From: STC-113 sp964618565
GTDB lineage: Bacteria; Patescibacteriota; Gracilibacteria; BD1-5; UBA2023
Reading direction: 5' to 3'
Length of the DNA: 64,000 nucleotides
NCBI GenBank assembly: GCA_964618565.1
Contig: CAZUBA010000004.1
Location: 1-64,000 of the forward strand
The position numbers were made by a program, and so were the translations under genes. Positions 11,125 through 21,558 of this stretch are shown here, in pieces. The notes beneath the pieces were generated by a model. That model worked only from the letters and a program-made list of their open reading frames with translations, did not search any database and was not told the origin of the DNA. Within the stretch, counting starts at the first letter, position 1, and each line of letters starts with the position of its first letter.

Positions 11125-12216
11125 TTATGAAATCTGGCTAATGATTTTGTAATAGGCTAGAATACCTACCATTGCAGCATTATCTTGAGAATAAACAGGT
11201 TTTATAGGATGTATGAAAGTATATCCTTTTTCATTTGCCAACTTTGATATTTTTGATTTTAGAGCTTCATTTGCACTTACTCACCCTGCTAGGGCCAGAG
11301 AATTTATGGAGAATCTTTCAGCTGCTAGAAATAATTTCGTAGTAAGTATATCGATCACTGTTTCTTGGAATTCAAAAGCGATTTCCAATTTATCATCATG
11401 GCTCAGATATTTATTCACCTCTTCTATATCCTGAGAATATTTTAATTTTTCAGGTAAAATATCTCATACTCATGATTCAATATTACTTATTTCTGTGAAA
11501 GAAGACTCAATATTCGATTTCTTATTCTCTTTGATTCTTCTGTCGATTTCTCTTTTTACAGCACTCTTTATTCATGAAAATGAGAAATCAAGGCTTCATT
11601 TTTCTAGAAGCACTCTTGGGAATATTCATTTGAATGATCAACTGTACTCTGATGCGAATCTCGAAATTACGGGTCAGCCTGGGAATCATAGTCACATCAT
11701 TTTAGCGACTTTATCAAAAGCCTCTCAAGCACTGTCATCTTGAGTCTGTCCAATAAGTTCCATCTCAAAAAGGCTCTTGAGAATATATATCTCATTATGT
11801 CATCCTGATACAGTTAGGCATATCGTAGGGAAAATCACCTCTTCTACTTTTCTCTCTAGCAGGTTTGCAAAAATATGCGCTTGAATGTGATTTATGGGCA
11901 GGAGAGGCTTACCCAGAAGCTTCGATAATGTTCGGGCAACAGTAAGTCCTACATATAAAGAAGGCTGAAGTCATGGCTGCTCAGTACAAGCTATATAATC
12001 TATTTCTTCTAATCTGATTCAGGATTTCTGCAAAACAGTTTCCAAGACTGAAAAAATATTATTAGCGTGCAGTCTGGCTGCGACCTCCGGGACAACTCAA
12101 CAGGTCGGAAGATGCTCTTTTATTTGAGATTTCGTATCCATAGCCAACAATTCGCTATCTCTGAAGATAGCGATTGATGTATCGTCACAAGATGTCTCAA
12201 AAGCAAGGATGTACAA
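11125..12216 (-). CDS. tsaD: tRNA threonylcarbamoyladenosine transferase TsaD
   Basis: Catalyses the last step of t6A37 formation in ANN-decoding tRNAs, with TsaB/TsaE/TsaC partners encoded elsewhere. The 363-residue protein begins LYILAFETSCDDTSIAI, the hallmark N-terminus. NHIQAHIFA supplies the metal-binding His pair, followed by VSGGHNEIYI, an ASKH-fold GGPVIS segment and LALAGGVSANEAL near the C-terminus. The start is TTG at 12216: no in-frame ATG lies upstream before a TAA, and the N-terminal motif begins at once. It ends tail to tail with the lipoprotein gene. Confidence 0.95.
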
Positions 12217-12276
12217 AGTTAGAAAGAGTTAGAGATTTAAAGATTGGAAAGATATTTATCTTTTAGCTTCTTATTT

Positions 12277-13923
12277 TTATTTCTGGATAATGAATTCTAT
12301 ATTATCCGGATTATTTGAAACATGGGTAAGCCAGAATGGTGAGAACTCTATTTTTACATTTGCGATATTGGTATCATTGAGAAGGATCGAGGTCGCTTCT
12401 TTCTTGTCTGTATTTGCAATAAGGTTCTTGAGCTTGCGAGTAAGATTATTTGTAGAATCCTCAAAGTTGTATGAAATAGTCGAATCAAGTTCTGTGGTCG
12501 CTTTCATATAAAATGGGTTTACATTCTGTGAAAGTATATTCGTTATTCTTAAAGAATCGTCATTAATTCAAATAAGCTTTTCTGTTCAAAGCAGGATATT
12601 CTCATTAAGGACTGTGCGCAAGAAAAAGACAGTGGCATTCTTATCATAAACATATGTGGACAATCTTCAGCTTGCCGTAAGAGTTACCTCATCTGTTATA
12701 TCTCATATTTTTATTCATTTAAGCGTTACTGGAGGGCTTATGGAATATTGCAGTATGTTATTTATCGGAGCTATCTGAAAATTGCTTCATCATGAGGTAT
12801 TCATGAGCTTTATCTTATCCTTAAGATCGTCTAAGGATTTTGTTTTTATCTTTTCAGTTATGATTCATGCGAATTTTTCAAATTCCTCTTGTGTGAGGAT
12901 GTGATTCTTCGGATCAAGTCAATCATGCATTGCTTCACTGGTTTTTGCATAAATCTTATCTCTGTTGAATTTTAATCATGGAATGGTAAGGATTATTCAT
13001 TCTCCGATATTTCATCTGACTCATGTTATCTTTCAATAATTGTCGTACATATCAGCGACAAGAGTGGACTCAACTTGTCATACTACAACTTTGCCAGTCT
13101 CATCTTTTCTTGATCATGGCACTTTTATCCATTCATTGCTTCTGAATACCAATCAATCCTCCGTCATAAATCTTGTATTCGGCTTGAATACCTGCTCTAT
13201 ATTCATTTCGTTATAAACCATAACTTTACCATAGGCATTCTTTGCTGATTTTATATCAATAGAAGAAACATGGAAAGGAAATTCGATTGACGTATCCTGG
13301 GTTATCGTATTGACCTTTATGATATTTTTGCTATCGAATACGTTGGCATTATCTTTTTCGCTGAAAATCATATTTCTTGATACTGTCTTAACTCATAATT
13401 CCGGAGTTATGTAGACATAGGTCTTTGAAACTGCAAAATAGAAGATAAATGATAATAACGAAAAGGAAAGAATAAGTCATATGAGAAGCAGGAATACATG
13501 TGATTCAGGTCAAGATGAGTTATTGTTGTAGGTTTTTTTTGCCTTTTTTCTGAATAGGAACACATACTTCAGCATATACTTCTTAAGCTCATATTTCATG
13601 TATTCATTGAATGTGAAATTATGCCTTAAGACATTAGTTTTGGAGAATTTTTCTTCAAATTCTATCTCGTCGCTCTTGAAGAAGTATCTTATTCAGAGCT
13701 TTTCTCAAACCTTCTTAAGTTCCTTATTTCAGGTTACTATGGCAAATTTCTTTCCTGCAAACTTTGATAAGAGTATTTTTAGATTCAGATAGTTCTTTAA
13801 TGATTCATTCTCCTCAACTTCCAAATAAAAAGACCCGTCTACTGCGGTAGATTTCTGGACTTTTTTACAGATATCAAAAAGAGAGTCGCTATTTTCGATT
13901 TTTATTTTTTTGTAACCTTCCAT
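12277..13923 (-). CDS. Bitopic membrane protein with baseplate-J-like extracytoplasmic part
   Basis: A 548-residue protein. The cytosolic N-terminal ~140 residues are followed by one strong membrane segment (about 143-165) and a large external part. The external region contains VVVGQVESTL ... GEGIILTIPGLKFN and a YAKTSEAMHDG segment. This resembles the 'baseplate J/gp47-like' membrane proteins that recur in CPR genomes. That assignment is from pattern memory and is tentative. The ATG at 13923 lies two bases after the ftsA stop, so the two genes form an operon, and a role at the cell envelope or division site is plausible. Confidence 0.75.
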
Positions 13924-13925
13924 TT

Positions 13926-15128
13926 CTATTCGTATTTATAAAGTACATATCTTAATATCCTTACAAGCGGATCTTTTTTTATTGCCATGAGCTCTTTTCA
14001 AGCTTTTGCAAGAGAGAGGACTCAAAGCATTCAATTGGCATTATATTCTTTTAGGGATTCATCGGATAAGAATTCATCTATTACAGTGATATTTTTACCG
14101 ATATGGCTTTTTTCAAAGTGTTCGGCTATTTGTTTTTTCAGCACTTTTGAAATTCAAGCTCAGCTCACAAATACATTCTTTGCGAAAAAAGATTTTTCTA
14201 TATCCTGTATTGCTATTATGAGCGAATCAAAAATGAAATCCAAAGCTCAATCTATGATAACTTTATATTCTTCATATTTTTCATCCAAAGAGTTAAGGAT
14301 ATTCTCGATGTCCAGATAACCCTTATCCAGATGACTTCTCAGCTCATCTTCCAAAAGAGAATATCAGAAATTAAGCACATTGAATCATAGTATCTCTGAA
14401 TTTGTCTGCAGTATGACAGTTGTTTTTGAATATCAGAAATCAATATAGATATTTGCATCGTAATTATAAGGAGAATCTTCAGTAAGCTTTGGCAAGCTTA
14501 TAGGCAGAGGAACTATCGATATCAGGTTAAGTCAAAGATCATGGATTATATTCTTGAGAATCATGAATCTTGTAACTGGAGAAAAAACATTTATAAGATT
14601 GAATTTTATATTTTTTCAAGTGAATCAAATAGGATTTGAGATTCTTTGTCAGTCTACATAAATTCCAGTTATTGAAGTGGTGACGAGCTTCATCTCTGCT
14701 TCTATAATTCATAGCCTGCTTTCTGTTTTTGTTTTTATCTTGTCGAGAGACCTCATCTCCACATCCTCTATCATCTCATCTATCTCCTTCATGCTTATTG
14801 GTGAACTATTTCATTTGCGAACGTAATTGATTGAAGTGAAATCATAAATAAGCTCGCTTGAATTAAGTAGGACAAGTGCATCGGTTGGTATGGAATCGAG
14901 ATTTTGGCATGCTTTTGTAATGGCTTTTTGAATCGATCTTGAAATTGATGAAATATCTGTTATTTCACCATTGTACATATCTTTTTTGCTTTGTCTGAGT
15001 GTAGAGGATCAAATTATTTTGAGCTCTTGTCAGTCAATCTTACAAACAAGCACTTTTATCTTGAAAGCTCAGATATCAATTGCCAAAAAAGTATCGTAAT
15101 CCAGAATGTTGCTAATACGGAAGGACAT
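13926..15128 (-). CDS. ftsA: Cell division protein FtsA
   Basis: Actin-like ATPase that tethers FtsZ filaments to the membrane. The 400-residue frame shows the FtsA order: phosphate-1 motif FLAIDIGAFKIKVLV, a 1C/SHS2 region ending in TTSITGIYVDGQRISNPIGF, phosphate-2 motif IYIDFGYSKTTV and adenosine motif FVSGAGISKV. It ends in basic/aromatic residues (ILRYVLYKYE) that could be the membrane-targeting helix. Several motif glycines are TGA. PilM shares the fold, but the ISNPIGF-type loop favours FtsA. It is co-transcribed with the membrane-protein gene two bases downstream. No ftsZ lies in the window. Confidence 0.85.
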
Positions 15129-15298
15129 ACACAAAAAATCGTTTATTTTAAACGAGTTTCATTGTATGAAAAAAGCGTGAATTGCAAGCTATAATTCAAA
15201 AAAATATAAACTGTCAAGTACGTCTTCTCATTTTTATTTTTTTGGATATAATAGGTGCCGTTCTTGTACAAATATTTTAGTCAATAATCAATTGGAAT

Positions 15299-16996
15299 TT
15301 GTCGCTTTCCCAAGAAATAGATAGCAAAATAAGCATAGTTGATTTGGCTTCCAGATACTTGCACGTTAAAAAGGCATGAGCTAACTATAAAGCCCTATGC
15401 CCTTTTCATAATGAAAAAACACCATCATTCGTAATCAGTCCCGCAAAGAATATCGCATATTGTTTTTCATGCCACACCTGATGAGGACCTGTTAAATTCT
15501 TATCAGAAATAGAGAAGATACCATTCTGAGAAGCGGTGCAGAAATTGGCTCACGAAGCTTGAATCGAATTAAAAACCGATTATTATAAAGAACATAAAGA
15601 CAATAAATGAGATTTTTATGAACTGCATAAAGTAACTACAGCTTGGTATCATGAAGAATTATTAAAAGAAGATAACAGGAGCAGATTAAAGTACTTGCGA
15701 GAGAGATGACTTACTCAAGAGACAATCGAAAAATTCAAGCTTGGATTTTCATGAGATCCAAGGGGACTTTTCAATAAATTGAAGGAGAAATGATTCCAAG
15801 AAAAAGATATAATAGATTCATGAATATTCATATCCGCATCCAAAGACAAATTCTATTGAAGGATAGTTTTCCCTATTTCCGATTATACAGGCAATGTTGT
15901 TGCCTTTACCTGAAGAGTTCTCGACACCTCTCTTCCGAAATATCTTAATTCACCTGCAACAAAAATATTCGATAAAAGCTCAATATTATACTGATTGAGC
16001 CTTGCCAAATCTGAAATCACAAAAAAAGGATACGTCATAATCGTAGAATGACAGATGGATGTGATTGCCCTTCATCAAGCATGATTCACAAATACAGTAG
16101 CAATAAGTTGAACGGCGCTTACTGAAGAGCAAATAAAGCTGCTCAAAAGGCTCACAAAGACAGTATATCTATGTCTGGATCATGATAACGCCTGAATAAA
16201 TGCAACATTTCAAAGTCTTGAAAATACAATAAATGAAGACATAGATGTAAATATTGCCAGTTTTTGAGAAGCAAAAGATCCCGATGAATATCTGAAATCC
16301 GGAAAAGATTTTGCCGATGTTATAAAAAATGCGCTCAGTCCCGTTTCGTTCTACATCAGAGAATGAGGAAAAAAATACGACATGAAATCCATCCAAGGTA
16401 AAAAAACTTTAATAAAGGATGTTTTTCAATTTCTCAAAAAGATGTCTTCACGTATAGAGGTGGATATACATATTAAAGAAATATCAAGCATGCTTGGAAT
16501 AAGCATGGATGTCCTCTATGAAGAATTCAAAAATACAAAAGTAAAACATCCTGATGATAGAGAGGAAAAGACAGAAGATAAAAAAGAGAAAATAGATATT
16601 TACCAAGAGATCACAGCCTATTTGAATCTCTACAATTTTTTTGATTTGTTTTTAAAAAATTTTGCATATAATATAGACAACATAAAGGGTTCCGAATCAG
16701 TCATTATCCTTAAAAAGTTTCTCCTTCAAAAAGAAGGGGTTTTTGCGGATGATACCATTGATGTGGATAAGCTCAAAACACTCGAATTATATATTGAAGA
16801 ATCAAATTCCTGACTAAATAAGGAAACTATAGCCAAAAAGTTTCTAGATCTTGTCTTTAAGCTTCAAAAAAATCTATTTGAAAGTGAAAAAAGGAAGCTT
16901 GAGGAAATAATGAAAAATGATTCTAAAAACCCTCAAATACTTAAGGATTATATGGAACTCCTGCAAAAATGAAAAAAAATGTGAATATCAAAATAA
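15299..16996 (+). CDS. dnaG: DNA primase DnaG
   Basis: Synthesises RNA primers at the replication fork. The 565-residue protein has the CHC2 zinc finger (CPFHNEKTPSF ... CFSC), the RNA-polymerase-like core with KYLNSPATKIFDKSSILYGL, and a TOPRIM domain (IVEGQMDVIALHQAG, LCLDHDNAG, DPDEYL). The C-terminal helicase-interaction part is less conserved. The start is uncertain: an in-frame TAG at 15278-15280 excludes a longer form and no ATG precedes the conserved LSQEIDSKISIVDLA, so TTG at 15299 is the best choice. It is followed after 49 bases by rpoD, the classical dnaG-rpoD macromolecular synthesis arrangement. Confidence 0.95.
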
Positions 16997-17045
16997 AAAA
17001 TAAATAAAATACGTATATATAATTTATATTAATTAAACAAAAATT

Positions 17046-18530
17046 ATGGCAAGAAAAAGAGATGATAATAATATTGAAGAAATAGATTTAAGCAGTCTAG
17101 ATTTTGACGATGCCGATTTGGCTGAGTTGTCAGATTTAGACATAACTCCTTCAACACCAAAGCCAGAATTTAAAGATGATAAGAAAGACAATAAGAAATC
17201 TTCTAAAAAAGATAGCCCTGAAACCCCAAAAGGTGAAGATGCAATAGATGAAACTGAGTGATCAGATTGAGATTTTGATGAATTTGAAGAATTCGAAGAA
17301 TTCGATGAATTTGAAGAATTCGATGAATTTGAAGAATGAGAAGAATGAGAATGAAAAGATTGAAAAAAAGAGAAATGACTTAAGAAAATGCCTATTGATA
17401 GAAATCAAGACAAAAGACGTGTGGGCAAATGACTGCAAAAATTCATTGACTATACAATTCCTGCTGAATTCCTAGAATGACTGAATGAACATCAACAGCT
17501 GCTTCTCAAAAAATGAAAAGCCGAAGGGAAAATCACTCATGATGAGCTTATGACTGCTTTTCCTAATGCTGAGGAAGATCTTGATAAATTGGATGATATT
17601 TATATGCGTCTCATGAAGCTATGAATTGAAATAGTCGATTCATTTGATAAAGACGAGATGTTCAAGTGATCAGAAGGTAAGGATCAAGAAATAGAATTAT
17701 CAGAAATTAGTGACGACTCGATAAGGATGTACCTAAATGAAATCGGTAGGTTCCCCTTAATTGATGCAGATGAAGAAGTAAGGCTTGGTAGACTTATCAA
17801 AAAATGAGATCAAGAAGCCCGAAAACGTCTTGCTGAAGCCAATTTAAGATTGGTTGTAAGTATCGCTAAAAAATATATGGGTCGCTGATTATGACTGCTT
17901 GACCTGATTCAAGAATGAAATGTATGACTTTTCCGTGCTGTAGATAAATTCGATCCGGAGAAATGATTCAAGTTCTCAACTTATGCTACTTGGTGGATAA
18001 GGCAATGAGTCACACGTGCTATCGCAGATCAGGCCCGTACAATCAGGGTTCCGGTACATATGGTTGAAACAATCAATAGATTTACACATACTTTCAGAAG
18101 ATTGACTCAAGAACTTGCTCGTGAACCTTTAATGGAAGAATTGGCAGTGGAATTGGATATGGATATAAGAAAAGTAAGGCAAATAATGAGAATATCCCAA
18201 GATATATTGTCGCTTGACTCCCCTGTTTGAGGCGAAGAGGATACGACTCTATGAGATTTCGTTGAAGATGACAAATATCTGACTCCAGATAAAGCGACAA
18301 ACTTGCAGTTATTGAAAGAAAATTTATATGAAATGCTTGATTTTCTTACTCCAAGAGAAAGAAAGATAATCATTATGAGATTCTGACTGGATGGATGAGA
18401 TATCCATACGCTTGAAGAAGTAGGTAAAGAATTCTGAGTAACAAGAGAGCGTGTAAGACAAATCGAAGCTAAAACATTAGAAAGGCTAAGAACTCATCCT
18501 AGTGCCGATAAAATCAGATTTTTCAATTAG
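17046..18530 (+). CDS. rpoD: Primary sigma factor RpoD (sigma-70)
   Basis: A 494-residue housekeeping sigma factor. Region 1.2 (SIRMYLNEIGRFPLI), region 2 (EANLRLVVSIAKKY, GLLDLIQEGNVGLFRAVDKF, FSTYATWWIRQG, RAIADQARTIRVPVHM), region 3 and region 4 (LTPRERKIIIMRFGLDGG ... EEVGKEFGVTRERVRQIE) are all intact. Many invariant glycines in them are TGA. The N-terminal ~110 residues replace a typical region 1.1 with a very acidic low-complexity stretch of Glu/Asp/Phe repeats around 17266-17335. Region 2.4 and 4.2 look canonical, so TTGACA/TATAAT-like promoters are expected, as seen at 31647 and 55982. Confidence 0.97.
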
Positions 18531-18532
18531 TT

Positions 18533-18673
18533 AGAAATTCTCAAAAGCGCGAACTTTATGTTTGAATCTCCACTTCCTCGCTCAGAGTGGCTCTGCCACA
18601 CCTCGCTCCAGTACCTGCCTACCGGCAGGCAGGCTCATTTTTCACACAAATTTCTTCGCTTTTGAGAATTTCT
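18533..18673. repeat. 17-bp inverted repeat enclosing GC-rich hairpins
   Basis: AGAAATTCTCAAAAGCG (18533-18549) is perfectly complementary to CGCTTTTGAGAATTTCT (18657-18673). The ~107 bases between are much richer in G+C than the surroundings and contain smaller hairpins, for example CCTGCC/GGCAGG at 18614-18629 and GTGG/CCAC at 18587-18599. It directly follows rpoD and has no reading frame. It could be a structured RNA, a large terminator-like element, or a small non-coding mobile (MITE-like) insertion. The remaining bases to 18760 show nothing else I can name. Confidence 0.7.
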
Positions 18674-18760
18674 GTAATCACCCGCGGAGCCGACGACACC
18701 AGAATATCCAGATTTTTTCGCTATGAACTACTAATCCTTTCAACTAATAAATAGTATAAT

Positions 18761-19156
18761 ATGCAAAATATTAAAATTATAAAGAACCTCATCTGAGAAA
18801 GCTTCTGGCCACATATCACTTCTGTGCTTGTTAAATGAATTCCTGAAGAAAAAGAAATTCCAAGCGATTTATCGACAGAAGAAAAAGAAGAGATAATTCA
18901 AAGTTGGGATAATATTGCTGTACTGAGAGTAAAATGTAATAACCCAGTGAAGTTCTATTTTGGATTTTCGAATCTCTCAGTTATACAATATCTTAAATAT
19001 GAGTTTTCAACTGATATGGAATTTTGAGTAAGAGTTGGCCCTGATGACATAAGATTTTTTGTATTTCCTGTAGATTTGGAATCAGAAATCAGCTTAGAAC
19101 TCATTGAAATCACAAATGAAAATAATGATAAATATAAGGATTTAATTTTAATATAG
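18761..19156 (+). CDS. Unknown 131-residue protein
   Basis: ATG at 18761 to TAG at 19154-19156. TGA codons are read as Gly (for example in ENLIGESF-like and EFGVRVG positions). The product is soluble-looking, mixed alpha/beta by residue pattern, with an acidic EEKEIPSDLSTEEKEE stretch and no signal peptide. Family not recognised. It sits between the rpoD-linked inverted repeat and the YceD-like gene on the same strand. Confidence 0.7.
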
Positions 19157-19246
19157 CGCTCCGCTGAAGGGGGTGGTGATTGTTGCATTCGATTGCACGC
19201 CCTCTTTACAATCTTTTATTCTTTTAAACTCTAATTCTTTCCAGCT

Positions 19247-19609
19247 ATGTTTGAAATACCTGTTTGAGATATACTTTCCAGCTATTCTGGAGATAGTAAG
19301 ATTCTAGAATTCAAATGAGAGATTCCGGATGGATTCTATGATGAATTCAACTTCACTAAGCCTCTTGAACTCAAGATAAAGATCATCTGATTGGATAATT
19401 GAGTAGATGTGGTAATAGAGAAATTGACTACTGCTGTGAAATATTGAGATATTATTAAATTCATAGATCTGGAAAATATCGATAGAGAATTCAGGAGCAA
19501 TTTTGATCCTCTTAATCCGGATGATATCAAATACATCAACAAGAGCGGCTGAACAATTGATCTGAAAGATGTAATAAAGGAGGAAATCCTTATTCAATGC
19601 ATCGATTAA
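19247..19609 (+). CDS. YceD/DUF177-like protein
   Basis: A 120-residue protein whose layout matches the DUF177 (YceD) family, linked to accumulation of 23S rRNA. It has an N-terminal beta-rich part (LELKIKIIGLDNGVDVVIE), a loop before FIDLENIDREF, then an acidic segment and the closing DLKDVIKEEILIQCID, which corresponds to the family's acidic-to-hydrophobic end. The family usually sits before rpmF (bL32), but no rpmF follows here, only a terminator. The assignment is from pattern similarity and moderately confident. Confidence 0.6.
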
Positions 19610-19632
19610 TAATCAAAGAAATCCATTTAAAA

Positions 19633-19661
19633 AAAATTCCCTAAATCTAGGGAATTTTTTT
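19633..19661 (+). terminator. Intrinsic terminator
   Basis: AATTCCCT (19635-19642) pairs with AGGGAATT (19649-19656), followed by a T-run. It ends the transcript of the YceD-like gene. Confidence 0.88.
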
Positions 19662-19766
19662 GAAAATGTAGTTTTTCGGTGAATAAATCAAAAAAAGTCT
19701 TGCTTTTTTTGAAACATAACTAATATGCATTTATACAAGCAAGCATAAATTATAACTTTTGTCAAT

Positions 19767-21500
19767 ATGAAAAAATATTTTCTTTCAGCATTAGCTTTTC
19801 TACTGATATCTCCGCAAGTATTTGCAGGCCCTTTTGATGTATTGCATAGAAATGTTCCGGACTTCATCGTTAAGGATATTTGACAAGAAACAAATTCAAA
19901 TTATTTGTATGTAAATATCTGTAATATCTGATGAGCAATGGATAGCTCCTGAGATCTTACTGTCTGAATAAGATTGAACGTGAGGAATTGAATATCAAAA
20001 TCAATCTCAATTGAAAATATCAGATTTAATTCTAAGGAATGCAATTTATATAATATAGCAAATGCTTCTGATTTTTGAATTAATTGAAATCGGACTTATT
20101 CACTCGCGTGAGCAGTAAAGCTTGAGAACTATACAAGATTTGAGGCCAATCAGAATAATAACATCTTGATCAAAGACTTATTTGTCAGAAATTACAATAC
20201 GAATTCTTCCACATATTATAATACTCCTCAATTATATTATAATGATACCAGCTATAATTATGTTCCATTGAATTACGGCGATAATTATTCCTCTTCAAAT
20301 TATTATAATTCTACAGCTTGAGATTTAAGCATCTCGGAAGTAAATTATTATGATAGAAAAACTGTTAATTATAATTGAAATTCTCGTGAAGCATACAACT
20401 CAATAGTTGCAAAAATATGCAATTATTGAAATGATTTGTATTATAATGGCTCAGTTAGGGCAAAAATAGAAATGAATTGAAAAACTGATAATATATATCT
20501 GAATCCTTTCTGAACTTGGAGAAGATGAGAATGCAGAGAAATCTGGTCTTCTGTCAATAACTTCAATATTTATAATAATGCAACATATTGAGTTGCCGTG
20601 ACCATAGATGATACAAATCTCATAAGCGATAGCAATAGGTCAAACAATTATTTGTATAAATCAATTTATATAACAAATTATTCAAATAGTTATAACAGCA
20701 GCAATGATTGATATACATGCAATGGAATTTGGTATAACTATAACAGCAATGATATAAGCTGATACACTTGCAATGGAATTTGGTATAACAGAAGCGGATA
20801 TAATGGCTGACAGAATTCTTACTATTGCAATTGAACATGGTATAATTACACAAACAGTGCCACTTGATATTATTGTAATGGAACATGGTATAATAGAACA
20901 AACTATAATACTGATAGTTCCTACTACTGCAATGGTGTTTGGAATAATTACTGAAGCAGTTCTACATGATATTTCTGCAATGGGACATGGTATAATAGGT
21001 ATGATGATAATGTCAGCAATTCCTCATGACGAAGCTATTACTGCAATTGAAGCTGGCTCATTAGCGAGTATAGCGACAGATATTACTGCAATTGAAACTA
21101 TTATTATTTCGATTCGGGCTCTAATTATAATGGCAGCAGCGGATATTACAATAATGGCAGCAGTAGCAGCAGTTCATTAAATGCAGATATACGAGTGAAA
21201 AATATCAAAGTCGACGTTGCAAACAGAAGATTAAATGCGGAAATATGCAATGATTGAAATATTCCTGTAAAAACAAATGCATATGTAAATTTCTATTCAG
21301 CCAATACCTGAAGATCAAGAAGCAAAAATGTGGATATAGATTTATATTCATGAGCATGCACTGATCTTTATTCACATGTTTCATTTGAAGATTTATGAAT
21401 ATACTCAAGCTGAAATTATTCTATATCTGCTAGATTGAGCACTTCAAGCGCATCCAGTTCATCTTATGATACAATAAGGAATTTATGGATAAATTATTAA
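19767..21500 (+). CDS. Secreted CARDB-like protein with Tyr-Cys-Asn-Gly-Trp repeats
   Basis: A 577-residue protein with a clear Sec signal peptide (MKKYFLSALAFLLISPQVFA). Three modules of similar layout, each with a strand ending in ICN/ICNYG/ICND-G and a later Cys, begin near residues 30, 185 and 475 and resemble CARDB adhesion domains. Between the second and third lies a block of eight repeats built on Tyr-(Tyr/Thr/Phe)-Cys-Asn-Gly-x-Trp-Tyr-Asn, with Asn/Ser/Tyr-rich spacers (20709-21113). Many of the repeat glycines are TGA codons. It is probably a surface or extracellular adhesin stabilised by disulfides. Function is inferred from architecture only. Confidence 0.85.
20709..21113 (+). repeat. 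Eight Cys-Asn-Gly-x-Trp coding repeats
   Basis: Imperfect tandem repeats of about 45-60 bases inside the secreted protein, each containing a TGCAATGG(A/T) or TGCAATTGA core followed by a Trp-Tyr-Asn or similar triplet set. Both GGN and TGA are used for the repeat glycine, so copies have diverged at codon level while the peptide motif is kept. Confidence 0.85.
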
Positions 21501-21512
21501 GAAACAAAATTA

Positions 21513-21552
21513 ATTAAACCCTTCGCATTAAACACGAAGGGTTTAATTTTTT
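21513..21552. terminator. Bidirectional intrinsic terminator
   Basis: ATTAAACCCTTCG (21513-21525) pairs with CGAAGGGTTTAAT (21535-21547), with T-runs on both strands. It separates the secreted-protein gene from the convergent ABC-F gene. Confidence 0.9.
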
Positions 21553-21558
21553 ATGTGC

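Noticed and set aside
18531..18760. Possible tRNA or tmRNA in the GC-rich patch after rpoD
   Set aside because: No cloverleaf, no T-loop GTTCNANNC motif and no tag reading frame could be found.
20773..21180. A 135-codon alternative plus-strand frame rich in Ile/Ala/Thr
   Set aside because: It is the shifted reading of the Cys-Asn-Gly repeats. The main frame has a signal peptide and a repeat logic.
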